Shown here piece after piece: positions 1 through 9,032 of a DNA stretch of 64,000 nucleotides (within the stretch, counting starts at the first letter, position 1; each line of letters begins with the position of its first letter). The position numbers were made by a program, and so were the translations under genes. This DNA comes from JAOPZW01 sp963835295 (GTDB lineage: Bacteria; Actinomycetota; Thermoleophilia; Solirubrobacterales; Solirubrobacteraceae), in NCBI GenBank assembly GCA_963835295.1, contig CAWIEX010000015.1, positions 62,001 through 126,000 of the forward strand, read 5' to 3'. Below the pieces are notes generated by a model. It had not been told where the DNA came from. It did no database searches and saw only the letters and a program-made list of their open reading frames with translations.

Positions 1-571
1 CGCCGGCGACGATCGCCGCGTAGACGGCGTAGCTGGTCGCGTTGAGGGCGACCATGGCCAGATAGGCCGGGCGCGCGTCGAGGGTGAGCACGAGCGCGCC
101 GGCGATCGAGCCGAGTGCGAAGCCGACGTGGCTCGTCACGCGCAAGGAGGCCATCGCCGTCAGCCGCTGCTGCGGCCCGGCGAGTCCGAGGACCAGGGCG
201 GAGCGCACGCCGCCCGCGCCGCGCACGCTGGCCTCGGTCAGGCAGGCGACGGCGACGAAGGCCGCGAAGCCCGAGACCAGCGTGTAGGACGCGAACGCCA
301 GCGCGGCGAGCGCCATCAGCGCGACGAGCACTGTGCGCGGGCCGACGCGGTCGGCGAGGTACCCCAGCGGGGTGGCCGCCAGCAGGCCGGTGCAGCCGGC
401 CAGCATCAGCCCGACGCCGACCTGCGCGGGAGTGAGGCCGACCGAGCGCACGAGAAACAGCGCCCAGCACGTGTACCAGGCGCCGCTTCCCACGCTGGAG
501 GCCAGCGTCCCGTAGGCCAGATGGCGCAGCGGTCCGTGAGCGGGGAGGATGCGATCGAGCACGGAGGACAC
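1..571 (-). CDS. MFS transporter, N-terminal part (cut by window edge)
   Basis: Reading the complement from a GTG at 571 (alternative GTG at 562) gives about 190 residues of a multi-pass membrane protein that runs off the left edge. It shows an MFS-like first half: a short cytosolic N-terminus, hydrophobic helices, a loop after helix 2 with the signature-like residues GYLADRVGPR, and a later segment starting LRVTSHVGFALGSIAG. Members of this superfamily move small solutes across the inner membrane, usually by proton antiport; the substrate cannot be read from this piece. It lies head to head with an ArsR-type regulator starting 56 bases away, a common arrangement for a regulated exporter. The C-terminal half is outside the window, so integrity cannot be judged. 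Confidence 0.8.
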   Translation of the reverse strand, partial: MSSVLDRILPAHGPLRHLAYGTLASSVGSGAWYTCWALFLVRSVGLTPAQVGVGLMLAGCTGLLAATPLGYLADRVGPRTVLVALMALAALAFASYTLVSGFAAFVAVACLTEASVRGAGGVRSALVLGLAGPQQRLTAMASLRVTSHVGFALGSIAGALVLTLDARPAYLAMVALNATSYAVYAAIVAG

Positions 572-614
572 GCTCGGCCCGGCACCGCCCTCGGGCAACG
601 ATGTAGCCGAGGGC

Positions 615-620
615 TACGAT
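615..620 (+). promoter_or_regulatory. -10 box TACGAT of a likely leaderless transcript
   Basis: TACGAT ends 6 bases before the GTG at 627 and there is no Shine-Dalgarno sequence. The spacing equals that of several other starts in this window, so transcription probably begins at or next to the start codon. Confidence 0.5.
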
Positions 621-626
621 GACGCG

Positions 627-1655
627 GTGATCCGCGTCGATGTCACGGTCGAGGACCTCGCCGCCACGCGCTTCGGGTTGTCGCCGCTGCTCGAGACCGC
701 CACCGCGCTGCGGGCGCTGCGCAGCCCCGGCCGTCACGGCGTGCACCTGCCCTGGGTGCGCTGGGCCCGCGAGCGGCTGCGCTCCGAGCCGCTCGCGCTG
801 CCGCTGACGACCGAGCTGCTGGTCGCCCACGAGCAGTTCTCGGAGTTCCTGTTGCCGGCGCCCGACTCCCGACTGGAGACGCTCGACCAGGAGCTCCATC
901 GCCTGGTGACGACGCCTGTCGCGCACGTCCGCAGCTCGATGGGCCGCCGCCGGCGCACGCGGCCCGGCCCCGGCGTCGCGGCGATGATCCGCGCGCCGCG
1001 GCGCACGCTGCGCGCGCTGGCCGCCGAGCTGCGCGCGGCGCACGACGTATTGATCGCGCCGTTCTGGCCTCGGTTGCAGGCCCTGCTCGACGCCGACGTG
1101 GTGCATCGCTCGCGCACGCTCGCCGATCGCGGGGCCGCGGGCCTGCTGGCGGAACTCGACCCCCGCGTGCGCTGGCATGGCGACCACTTCGTCGTCGACG
1201 ACGGCCAGGGGCCACGCACCGCGCGCGTCGCCGCCGGCGGCCTGATCCTGCAGCCCAGCGTGTTCCTCTGGCCCGAGATCTGGGTCAAGCCGAGCTCCGT
1301 CACCCAGACGACGGTCCGCTACCCGGCACGCGGCGTCGGGCTGCTGTGGACGCCAGACGCGGCGCCGACCCCGCCGAGCGCCGCGCTCGAGGCCCTGCTG
1401 GGAGTACCCCGGGCGCGGCTGTTGCGGCTGCTGGCCGCGCCGTGCACCACCGGCGACCTCGCGGCCCGGCTCAACGTCACGCCGAGCGCCATCTCCCAGC
1501 ATCTGCGCGTCCTGCGCGCGGCCGGGCTCGTCTCCACCGCGACCGTCGGCCGGTCTCGCATCCACGTGCTCGCGGCGACGGGCCGGGCGCTCGCCGCCAG
1601 CCCGTCGGGCGCTGGCCCGAGCAGCTCGTCCGCGGCCGCGGGGGCGCGCGCGTGA
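627..1655 (+). CDS. ArsR-type winged-helix regulator (DUF5937-like N-terminus)
   Basis: This 342-residue protein has a C-terminal winged helix: about residues 255-320 contain LLRLLAAPCTTGDLAARLNV followed by SAISQHLRVLRAAGLV, the recognition helix and wing of ArsR-family repressors. The long N-terminal part matches the layout of DUF5937-containing regulators, where it probably senses a ligand. I chose the GTG at 627 over the in-frame ATG at 549 because TACGAT sits 6 bases upstream and the extra 26 residues look non-coding. No Cys-rich metal site is visible, so a metal ligand is unlikely. It diverges from the MFS gene and most likely represses it and itself; the ligand is unknown. Confidence 0.75.
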   Translation: MIRVDVTVEDLAATRFGLSPLLETATALRALRSPGRHGVHLPWVRWARERLRSEPLALPLTTELLVAHEQFSEFLLPAPDSRLETLDQELHRLVTTPVAHVRSSMGRRRRTRPGPGVAAMIRAPRRTLRALAAELRAAHDVLIAPFWPRLQALLDADVVHRSRTLADRGAAGLLAELDPRVRWHGDHFVVDDGQGPRTARVAAGGLILQPSVFLWPEIWVKPSSVTQTTVRYPARGVGLLWTPDAAPTPPSAALEALLGVPRARLLRLLAAPCTTGDLAARLNVTPSAISQHLRVLRAAGLVSTATVGRSRIHVLAATGRALAASPSGAGPSSSSAAAGARA

Positions 1656-1741
1656 GCGGGTCGGCGGGCTGCCGTCCTGCCCTGTGGTCGCAGGACGACA
1701 CCTGATATGGCCTGAGGTTTGTCAAGAGGGCAGCACGGAAG

Positions 1742-1763
1742 GCCCCGCTTTGCGGGGCTTTTT
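1742..1763 (+). terminator. Rho-independent terminator
   Basis: GCCCCGC, loop TTT, GCGGGGC, then five T. The 7-bp perfect stem with a T tract lies 87 bases after the stop of the ArsR-type regulator and should end its transcript. It is the clearest intrinsic terminator I see in the window. Confidence 0.85.
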
Positions 1764-1765
1764 GT

Positions 1766-1965
1766 TGGTCTGAGAGGCGGCGGGCGGGGCCGGTGGCGCG
1801 ACGCGCGGTCACACTGATATGCGCGGGTTGGATACCGCAGGACCGGGTTTCGTCTCAGAGCCCGCCGTCTAGCATCGGGCGTGACCGCCGGTGGCGGCTG
1901 CCCATAGGTGTGTCACGGATGCTCTGGCGCGAAGGGCCCCTCGGTGCCCGCCGCCTCTCAGACCA
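1766..1965. repeat. 20-bp perfect inverted repeat, arms 1766-1785 and 1946-1965
   Basis: The left arm reads TGGTCTGAGAGGCGGCGGGC and the right arm is its exact reverse complement, 160 bases apart. The right arm lies 17 bases downstream of the decayed transposase stop codon, so the repeat brackets the right non-coding end of the first IS110 element. It could fold into a long stem in a transcript, or mark an insertion or rearrangement. No function is known to me. Confidence 0.7.
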
Positions 1966-1982
1966 GCAGCTGTCGGGCGGGG
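1806..1982 (-). ncRNA. Candidate bridge-RNA / non-coding end of IS110 element A
   Basis: This 3' flank of the transposase has no good ORF, yet its outer part matches the equivalent flank of element B: both carry GTCAC, a TGAKATGCGCGGGT block, then ACCGCAGGAC at the same relative places. IS110-family elements are known to encode a structured bridge RNA in a non-coding end that directs donor and target recognition. Assigning that role here is inference from position and conservation. Strand is assumed to match the transposase. Confidence 0.3.
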
Positions 1983-3130
1983 CTATTCGGTGGCGACCGC
2001 CCAGCAGAAGCCGGCCAGCTCGCGGGCGGCGGCGACGGCGATGATCGTGCGGCGCTTGCCGCGTTGCTCCATCCGCGACCAGACACGGTGCAGCCGGCGC
2101 TGGGTCTTCCACGACAGCGCGATGATCGCGGGGTCAGCGCCGGCCTGGCGACGCCTGAGCGGCTCGCTGACCCTGGGTGGCTGGCGATAGTGCCAGGCCG
2201 CCTCGACCAGCAGCCGGCGGGCGTGCTGGCTGCCGGACTTGGTGATCGATCCCTGCCGGCCGCGTGCCGGAGGAGTGCTCGGACGGGACGACGCCAAGGA
2301 AGCTCATCAGCTGCTCGGGGTGACGAAACCGGTTGAAGTCGCCGACCTCGGCGCACAGGCCGGCGGCGGTGAGGGTGTCGATCCCGCGCAGACACATCAA
2401 CCGCCTCGCGGTCTGCGCCCACGGCGAGAGCGGAAGCAGCTCGGCGATCCGGGCCTCGAGCTCTGCGCGGCGGATGACCAGCGCCTCGACCGCGCCCGCG
2501 ATAGTCATCCAAGGCCGCCTGGGTGCCGGGCTGATCGAAGCGCACGGTCGACAGCCACCGCAGATGCGGCTGAGTCCAGTTGCGCTGCGTGCCCTCAAAG
2601 CGCACGTCGTGGCGCAACAGCAGCTTGGCCACGCGATGGCGAGCGCTCATCAGATCCCCGCGCAAATCCTCACGCGCGCGGACCAGATCACGCAGACCCT
2701 CCGCCTCCACGGTCGGCACGGCGACGCGGTGAAGCTCGCCAGCGATCAACAACCTGACCAGCCGCTCGGCGTCGCGCTGATCGGTCTTCACGCGATCCGA
2801 CGGGCCACGCGGGATCAGCCCCGGCGCGCACACCAGACAGTCCACCCCCGCGGCCTGCAGCCGCCGGGCGAGCGCGAAGCCGGTTGGCCCCGCCTCATAC
2901 GTCGCGCGCACCGGACCCGGCAACGCGGCCACGAACTGCGCCACCTCACACGCACGCCCCGAGAGCCGCTGGCGTCGAAGCTCGCCCGAATCGCGATCGA
3001 TGATCGCCGCCACCGTCGCGCTGACATGCACATCCAGCGCCACGAACGTCTTAGCCTGCGCCATGGTCGGCACCCCCATGATTGCGGTCCCCGCCGAGGC
3101 CACTCCTCGACGGCAAACCCGCGCATCTCA
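1815..3130 (-). mobile_element. IS110-family element A (decayed)
   Basis: The element is bounded approximately by subterminal inverted repeats: TGATATGCGCGGGTTGG at 1815-1831 and the complement-type copy CAAACCCGCGCATCTCA at 3114-3130 (15 of 17 positions match). Between them lies a frameshifted IS110-type transposase on the minus strand and about 150 bases of non-coding DNA on its 3' side. Subterminal repeats with a longer 3' non-coding end are typical of the IS1111 branch. The exact ends and target duplication, if any, cannot be fixed by eye. A second related element follows about 170 bases away in the same orientation. Confidence 0.7.
1983..3103 (-). pseudogene. IS110-family transposase, two frameshifts
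   Basis: The N-terminal DEDD (RuvC-like) domain is readable: FVALDVHVS carries the first Asp, YEAGPTGFAL the Glu, and KTDQRDAERL the two later Asp residues. The frame is lost near 2500 (after QAALDD) and resumes in another frame with the Transposase_20 part, RGIDTLTAAGLCAEVGDFNR and the catalytic-Ser region SEHSSG. It shifts again near 2265 before SQHARRLLVEAAWHYR. The three frames together give a full-length protein of about 370 residues, so this is a once-intact transposase now broken, unless both indels are sequence errors. The start may be the ATG at 3064 rather than 3103. Its neighbour, element B, is intact. Confidence 0.8.
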
Positions 3131-3139
3131 TGCGCGGGT
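3117..3139. repeat. Perfect hairpin at left end of IS110 element A
   Basis: ACCCGCGCAT, loop CTC, ATGCGCGGGT: a 10-bp perfect stem. One arm is the subterminal inverted repeat of the element, so the hairpin contains both orientations of the core TGCGCGGGT. Confidence 0.7.
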
Positions 3140-3293
3140 GCCGACCCTCACACCACGCCCGGACAGGGCCGCCGCTCAGGACGACAGGCCATAGGGTCTG
3201 AGATGGACGCGTGTGTCAAGTGAGCGTTGGCGGTTGTTGTTCATGGTGGCGGCGGGTGGTGGGGTCGGGCGGCGGGTGCGAGGGCAACGACGA

Positions 3294-3448
3294 CTGTCAC
3301 TCTGAGATGCGCGGGTCGGGACCGCAGGACAGTGTCCGGTCGTGAGCTGCCTCGAACTAGATTCGCGAGTCGGTATCGCATAGACGCATCGAGGGTCCTC
3401 CGGGCGGCTCGCACCGGCCGCCCGACCCCACCATGGGTTGGCGTGTGG
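3294..3448 (-). ncRNA. Candidate bridge-RNA / non-coding end of IS110 element B
   Basis: About 130-150 bases lie between the transposase stop and the subterminal repeat at 3303-3319. The segment shares with element A the ordered blocks GTCAC, TGAGATGCGCGGGT and ACCGCAGGAC although the two transposases differ clearly. Conservation of non-coding DNA beside the gene fits a bridge-RNA locus or transposase binding site; which of the two is not decided by the sequence alone. Confidence 0.35.
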
Positions 3449-4670
3449 CTAGCGGGCGGCCTCCTGGGGCTGCTTGTCGCTGGTGGTGATCGGCTGGTCG
3501 GTGAGCGCGGCCCAGAGGAACGCTGCGAGCTCGCGGGCGATCGCGACGTTGACGACGGTCGGGCGCTTGCCGTGCTCGGTGAGGTGGCGGTAGCGGTGGT
3601 GCAGGCGGACCTGGGCTTGCCAGGCGCGCTGATCGGGCTGCACGCCGCCGGCGGGGCGGCGGGGTGCGTGGCGGTAGTGCCAGGCGGCTTCGACGAGCAG
3701 GCGGCGGGCGTGGCGGTTGCCGGCGCGGGTGATGTGGCCGCGGTGTTGCTGATCGCCGCTTGAGTACTCGCTTGGCGTGATGCCCAGCCAGCAGGCGAGC
3801 TCGCGTGGGTGGCTGAAGCGTGCGAAGTCGCCGATCTCGGCGATCAGCCCGAGTGCGGTCAGCGTGCTGATGCCGCGAAAGCGCGTGAGGATCTGCACGT
3901 GGCCGGCCCAGCGCTCGCCGCGCGCGATCTCCTCAAGCCGCGCGTCGAGCGTGGCGAGCTGGCGCTCGAGCCCGTCGAGGTGGATCAGCATCTGCGTCAG
4001 CGCCTCGTGCGCGAGCGGATCGTCCAGGCGCTGCGCGTTGACCCAGCGGCGGTGCATCTGCGTCCAGTGGCTCTTGCCCTCACGGTAGATGCGGCCGTGC
4101 CTGAGCAGCTGCTTGGCGACGCGATGACGGGCCGCGGTGCGCGCGCAGCGCAGGTCGTCGCGGCAGCGCAGCAGATCGCGCAGGCCCTCAGTCTCGGCGG
4201 TCGGCGGCGACACGAACCGCAGAAGGCCGGCGCGCTGCAGCGTCACGAGCTTCTTCGCATCACGGCGGTCGGTCTTGACGTGGTCACCGGCGCGCACCGG
4301 AACCAGCGACGGCGCCACGACGTCACACGCCACGCCGATCTTCGTCAGCAGCCGCCACAACGCGAACCCGCCCGGGCCCGCTTCGTAGCAGACGGCAAGC
4401 CCGTCGGGCCCGCCGAGCCGGTCGATAAAACGACGGATCGCGCGCTCGGTCGTCTCGATCCGCGACACCTCCGGCTTACCGCCCTCGGGCGGCAGCGTCG
4501 CGGCGACGATCGAGAACTTGTGCACATCCAGGCTGACCCACAGACGCACGCCCGCGGGCGCGATCGAAGCGGTAACGTCAGGCACGGCTGGTCCTCCAAG
4601 CAGGTCGTATGCGGTAGCCGTTGCGGCTCTCAACACCCGCGATTGTCAACCCGCGAAAGATGCGACGCAC
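3303..4670 (-). mobile_element. IS110-family element B (intact transposase)
   Basis: The right end carries a subterminal repeat TGAGATGCGCGGGTCGG at 3303-3319. The left end is less certain; CGCGGGT-type sequences at about 4641-4665 (plus-strand ACCCGCG copies) are the likely partners. The single gene is a full-length IS110 transposase on the minus strand. It lies in tandem with element A in the same orientation, which suggests two related elements targeted the same or nearby sites in succession. Outer boundaries are approximate. Confidence 0.65.
3449..4585 (-). CDS. IS110-family transposase
   Basis: This 378-residue recombinase should carry out excision and insertion of the element, probably through a circular intermediate and guided by an element-encoded RNA as known for the family. 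The N-terminal DEDD domain shows LWVSLDVHK, YEAGPGGFAL and KTDRRDAKKL. The C-terminal Transposase_20 domain has RFRGISTLTALGLIAEIGDF, with the Ser-containing SEYSSG just after it, then GNRHARRLLVEAAWHYR. The GTG at 4585 has GGAGG 7 bases upstream; an ATG at 4636 in the same frame would add 17 residues. Length and all key residues look intact, so the element may still be mobile. Confidence 0.88.
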   Translation of the reverse strand: MPDVTASIAPAGVRLWVSLDVHKFSIVAATLPPEGGKPEVSRIETTERAIRRFIDRLGGPDGLAVCYEAGPGGFALWRLLTKIGVACDVVAPSLVPVRAGDHVKTDRRDAKKLVTLQRAGLLRFVSPPTAETEGLRDLLRCRDDLRCARTAARHRVAKQLLRHGRIYREGKSHWTQMHRRWVNAQRLDDPLAHEALTQMLIHLDGLERQLATLDARLEEIARGERWAGHVQILTRFRGISTLTALGLIAEIGDFARFSHPRELACWLGITPSEYSSGDQQHRGHITRAGNRHARRLLVEAAWHYRHAPRRPAGGVQPDQRAWQAQVRLHHRYRHLTEHGKRPTVVNVAIARELAAFLWAALTDQPITTSDKQPQEAAR

Positions 4671-4787
4671 GAGGACCAGCCTCATGCGTCCATCCTGACT
4701 AGGCAGGACAGTTGACGCGAAAAGCACGAGGAACAACACGCGGACCGAGCGCGCGGGGGCCGACCCCGCAGTGCATCCTTTGGCCGC

Positions 4788-5177
4788 ATGACCAGCAACG
4801 AGCTCGCGGCGTTCTATCGCCGCTACAACGGGTGCTGCAACGAGCACCGCTTCGAAGATCTTGCCGAGTTCGTTGCCCGCGACGTGGCGATCGACGGCAC
4901 CGACCGCGGACTTGATGAGTACGCCGCCGAGTTGCGAGCCGTCGTGCGCGCGTTCCCTGACTTTCGGTGGGAGTTGCGTCGCCTCGTAGTCGATGCGCCG
5001 TGGATCGCCGCACAGTTCACCGACACGGGAACGCACCGCGAGGCCTTTCTCGGCGTCCAGGCGACCGGTCGCTCGGTCGCCGTCCCGGAGTTCGCTTTCT
5101 ATCGCGTCGATGCCGGGCGGATCGCCGAGGTGTGGGGCTCGGCCTTCCACGTGCATCTGCTTGAACAGCTCCGGTAG
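4788..5177 (+). CDS. SnoaL-like ester cyclase family protein
   Basis: The 129-residue protein has the alpha+beta barrel layout of SnoaL / NTF2-like proteins: an N-terminal helix (FYRRYNGCCNEHRFEDLAEFV), the central segment LRAVVRAFPDFRWELRRLVV, and the C-terminal strand IAEVWGSAFHVHLLEQL. In characterised SnoaL proteins this fold cyclises polyketides, but most small bacterial homologues have no known substrate and no polyketide genes are near. The only convincing start is the ATG at 4788. It is monocistronic and directly follows the left end of IS110 element B. Function is unknown beyond the fold. Confidence 0.7.
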   Translation: MTSNELAAFYRRYNGCCNEHRFEDLAEFVARDVAIDGTDRGLDEYAAELRAVVRAFPDFRWELRRLVVDAPWIAAQFTDTGTHREAFLGVQATGRSVAVPEFAFYRVDAGRIAEVWGSAFHVHLLEQLR

Positions 5178-5424
5178 CGGGGGTGGACGCCGCCGCCAGA
5201 GGATCCCGCGGCGACCGACGAAGACCAACATGGCTCTCGCTCGATGACGGCGACCGGCGGGTCGGCCAGCACCTAGCGATTGACAGGCCCGACATGAAAC
5301 GGGGTCGGCAGATGCGCACGGCTGACACCGTCGGGCAGCGCCTCGACAAAGGGCGGCAACACGGATGCCACGAGAGCTCAGTATGAAGCCGCGCGGGCGC
5401 CCGGCTACGGTGAAGCACGACGCG

Positions 5425-6342
5425 TCACCTCGCTTGCTGCTCGCGCACGGCCGACGGCAGCCAGGAGGGTCCGTCGACGCCGAAGTCGTGCGTGCGGAGG
5501 GCGTCCAGCAGCGCGCGCAGCAGCGGATGCGGGCTGGCGGCCCTCCAAACAATGGACCATGGGAACAGCGGCGCAGGGCTGATCGCCGCCACCCGGGCGG
5601 CGGCGTCCTTCGGCGGTTTCCAGGTCGCCGGTACGAGCGTGATGGCGTCGATGCCGATGCGCTCGACGAGCCGGTCGAGGTCCACGCCGCGGGTGTCGTC
5701 CCGCGTGGGCGCGTCGACGGCGGCGGCGAACTCGAGCAGGAAGGCGCGGAACTCGGGCAGCGAGGGCTGGGACGGGATGGCGACGCCGCTGCGGCGCAGG
5801 TCGTCCCAGGTAACCGCCTCACGGCCGTCGGTGACCAGAGCGCCGAGCGGCGTGGTGGCGACAAGCCGCGCCGACAGGCCAGGGGCGAGCGCCTTGCCGA
5901 GGCTGGTCACGTTGCCGAGGACCGCATCGAGCTCGTGACGGCGCAGCGCGTCGAGCGCCGCGGGCAGGTTGCGGCGCATGCCGATCTCGAGGATCGCGTC
6001 GGGATGATCGGCAGCGAACGCGCGGACCAATGCCTCCGGCGGGTCGACCGGGCCCCAGACGTCGAGGCGCAGGGTCGCCGGCGGCTCGCCGAGCGCGGTC
6101 GCCAGCGCGTGGTCGGCTGCCTCGAGCAGCCCGCGCGCCGCGGGCAGCAGCCGCTCCCCACGGTCGGTGAGCGACGCTCCGGCCCGGTGGCGATCCACGA
6201 GCACACCCACACGCGCCTCGAGCGTCCCGATGCGCCTGGACAGCGCCTGCTGGGACAGGTGAAGCGATTGCGCCGCCCGTCCGAAGTGGTGGTGATCGGC
6301 GACGGCGACGAACGCTCGGACCTGGCCGACGTCGAGGTCCAC
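5425..6342 (-). CDS. LysR-family transcriptional regulator
   Basis: The N-terminal HTH (residues 3-60) is typical: VRAFVAVADHHHFGRAAQSL followed by LSQQALSRRIGTLEARVGV, then LTDRGERLLPAARGLLEAAD. The rest (about 90-300) is a LysR substrate-binding domain. I used the GTG at 6342 because the family normally begins a few residues before the HTH; the same frame stays open to 6618 but that part reads as non-coding. It diverges from the aldo/keto reductase and EmrB-type exporter starting at 6437, so these are its likely targets. About 95 bases separate the two starts. The inducer is not predictable. Confidence 0.82.
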   Translation of the reverse strand: MDLDVGQVRAFVAVADHHHFGRAAQSLHLSQQALSRRIGTLEARVGVLVDRHRAGASLTDRGERLLPAARGLLEAADHALATALGEPPATLRLDVWGPVDPPEALVRAFAADHPDAILEIGMRRNLPAALDALRRHELDAVLGNVTSLGKALAPGLSARLVATTPLGALVTDGREAVTWDDLRRSGVAIPSQPSLPEFRAFLLEFAAAVDAPTRDDTRGVDLDRLVERIGIDAITLVPATWKPPKDAAARVAAISPAPLFPWSIVWRAASPHPLLRALLDALRTHDFGVDGPSWLPSAVREQQAR

Positions 6343-6436
6343 GGCGCGGATTTTCCCACAACCATCCGTTGTCGCCGACCTGGAGCTGCTGTTGGACGGC
6401 GCGCGCTTTTCGCGGTCCCCTGTGGGCAGATCTCCA

Positions 6437-7552
6437 ATGACACAAGACAACCCGATGCGATACAAGCTCCTCGGCAACTCCGGCCTACGCGTCTCGGAGC
6501 TCGCCCTCGGCACGATGGCCTTCGGCGAGGACTGGGGCTGGGGTGCGGCCAAGGACGAGTGCGGCCGGATCCTGACCGCCTTCCGCGAGGCCGGCGGCAA
6601 CTTCGTCGACACCGCCAACGCCTACACGAACGGCACCGCCGAGCGGTACCTCGGCGGATTACTGGGAGCCGACCGCGACGAGGTCGTGCTGGCGACCAAG
6701 TACACGGCCTCGACCAACCCCGGTGACGTCAACGCGTCCGGCAACCACCGCAAGAGCCTGATTCGTGCGCTCGGCGGGAGCCTGGAGCGCCTGCGCACGG
6801 ACTACGTCGACCTGCTGTGGGTGCACATCTGGGACTTCCTGACGCCGATCGAAGAGGTGATGCGCGCGCTGGATGACCAGGTGCGCGCGGGCAAGGTCCT
6901 CTATCTCGGCATCAGCGACACCCCGGCGTGGATCATCGCCCGCGCCAACACCCTGGCCGAGCAGCGCGGCTGGACGCCGTTCGTCGCCGCGCAGGCTCAG
7001 TACAGCCTGGTCGAGCGGACCGTCGAGCGCGACCTGCTGCCGATGAGCCAGGCGCTCGACCTCGCGGTCACGGCCTGGAGCCCCCTCGGGATGGGCGTGC
7101 TGACCGGGAAGTACGGCGATGGGCGGGCATCCCAGGGTGATGCCCGGCTGCACGTCGACGCGGGCGGTCGCAGCCTGCTCTCCGAGCGCAACCTCGAAAT
7201 CGCCCGGGAGGTCGCCCGGGTCGCCGAGGAGGTCGGCGCGAGCCCCGCGCAGGTGGCGATCGCGTGGCTGCGTGCCCGTCCCGGTGTAGTCGTGCCCATC
7301 GTCGGGGCGCGTCGGGAGGCCCAGTTGCGCGACAACCTCGGCGCGCTCGACGTCGGGCTCAGCGAAGACCAGCTCGCCCGGCTCGACGCCGTCAGCCGTG
7401 TCGACCTCGGCTTTCCGAGCGAGTTCATCAGCGCGCAGCTGGCCGGCACCTTCGTGCTTGGGGAGATGGGCAGCCGCATCGACGACCACCGCGCCACCCG
7501 CTCAGGCCTCCCGCTCAGCCGTCACACCCCTACGACGGAGCCAGCCCATTGA
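6437..7552 (+). CDS. Aldo/keto reductase
   Basis: This NADPH-dependent oxidoreductase of the AKR superfamily probably reduces aldehydes or ketones in the cytosol. Motifs are in place: VSELALGTMAFGEDWGWG at the N-terminus, the catalytic Asp and Tyr in NFVDTANAYTNG, Lys in VVLATKYTAS, His in DLLWVHIWD, and the cofactor-binding end segment VVVPIVGARREAQLRDNL. The length (371 residues) is a little over the usual 320-350. The start is taken at the ATG 6437 (MTQDN); the ATG at 6455 is also possible. The stop overlaps the TTG start of the downstream MFS gene by 3 bases, so the two are co-translated. The divergent LysR protein is the likely regulator. Confidence 0.87.
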   Translation: MTQDNPMRYKLLGNSGLRVSELALGTMAFGEDWGWGAAKDECGRILTAFREAGGNFVDTANAYTNGTAERYLGGLLGADRDEVVLATKYTASTNPGDVNASGNHRKSLIRALGGSLERLRTDYVDLLWVHIWDFLTPIEEVMRALDDQVRAGKVLYLGISDTPAWIIARANTLAEQRGWTPFVAAQAQYSLVERTVERDLLPMSQALDLAVTAWSPLGMGVLTGKYGDGRASQGDARLHVDAGGRSLLSERNLEIAREVARVAEEVGASPAQVAIAWLRARPGVVVPIVGARREAQLRDNLGALDVGLSEDQLARLDAVSRVDLGFPSEFISAQLAGTFVLGEMGSRIDDHRATRSGLPLSRHTPTTEPAH

Positions 7553-9032
7553 CGTACGACCGCGCGCGCTGGCACGCGCTCTACGTCCTCTGTGGCGGCA
7601 TGCTGATGATCGTCCTCGACGCCACCATCGTGAACGTCGCGCTGCCGTCGATCCAGGACGACCTCGGCTTCTCCGCGTCAGGCCTGGCCTGGGTCGTCAA
7701 CGGCTACCTGATCACCTTCGGCGGCCTCCTGCTGCTCGCCGGCCGCCTGGGTGACCTCCTCGGACGCCGCACGATCTTCCTCGCCGGGCTCGCCGTCTTC
7801 ACCGCCGCGTCGCTGCTCTGCGGCCTGGCGACGACCCAGGGCCTGCTGGTCGCCGCGCGCTTCGTGCAGGGCGCCGGCGGCGCCATGACGTCCGCCGTCA
7901 TCCTGGGGATGATCTTCAGCCTGTTCCCCGAGCCCAACGAGCTCGCCAAGGCCATCGGCGTGTTCGGGTTCGTGGCCTCCGGCGGCGGGTCCGTCGGCCT
8001 GCTCGCCGGCGGCGTGGTCACCCAGGCGCTCGACTGGCACTGGATCTTCCTGGTCAACGTCCCGATCGGCATCCTCACCGCGCTGCTCGCCCTGCGCCTG
8101 GTCCAGCCCGACACCGGTCTCGGCCTCGACCGCGGCGCCGACGCGCCCGGCGCCGCGCTCATCACCGGTGCGCTGATCTGCTCGTCTACACGATCGTGGT
8201 CCCGGTCGCCGAGGATGGCTGGGGCGCCCCGAACACCCTCGTGCTCGGCGCGGTCGCGGTCGCCCTGGTCGCAGCGTTCGTCGTCCGCGAGGCCCGCGCG
8301 AAGACTCCCCTGATGCCGTTGCGGGTCTTCCGATCTCGCACGCTCGCCGGAGCCAGCGCGACGCAGACGCTGATGCCCGCCGCCCTGTTCGGGATGTTCT
8401 TCCTCGGCGCGCTGTACCTGCAGCGCGTGCTCGGCTACGACGCGCTGCAGATCGGATTGGCCTTCCTGCCCTACACCGTGGTGCAGGGCACGCTCTCCGT
8501 GGGCTACACGGACCGGCTCATCGCACGCCTCGGCCCCCGACTGCTCATCGCCATCGCCATCGTCCCTTTCGCCGCGGGGCTGGCATTGCTCACCCGCGCC
8601 GGGACCGACGCCTCGTATGCGCGCGACTTCCTGCCCGCGATGGTCCTCATGGGCGCCGGTGGAGGGCTGGGCTTCCCGCCGATCATGACACTCGCGATGT
8701 CGAGCGCCACTGCCTCTGACGCCGGCCTGGTCTCCGGGCTCGTCACCACGTCGGCGCAGGTCGGCGGTGCGCTCGGACTCGCCGTGCTGGCCACCGTCGC
8801 GGCGGCGCACACCAAGACGCTGACGACGCACGGGACGCCGCCCGCGCAAGCGCTCACCGACGGCTACCACCTCGCGTTCTGGCTCGGCGTCGGCCTGCTC
8901 GCCGTTGCGATGGCCGTGACGCTCGCGGTCCTCCGGCCGGCGCCGACGCCCTCCGCCGAGCTCGAGCGGCACGGCGGCCCGACCGCTCCGCCGGAGGACG
9001 ACGAGTCGATCACCGCAGCGCCGATGGGCTGA
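7549..9032 (+). pseudogene. EmrB/QacA-type MFS exporter, one frameshift
   Basis: This is a 14-helix DHA2-type proton antiporter with the motif-A region GRLGDLLGRRTIF and the motif-C-like stretch GSVGLLAGGVVTQALDW. The frame breaks near 8178: it reads ITGALI, then one base is missing before the frame that continues VYTIVVPVAEDGWG to the stop at 9030-9032. Restoring a single base gives an intact protein of about 494 residues, so this is either a recent inactivating deletion or a sequencing slip. The TTG start overlaps the reductase stop. Such exporters remove drugs or toxic metabolites, and pairing with a LysR protein and a reductase fits a xenobiotic-response unit. Confidence 0.85.
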
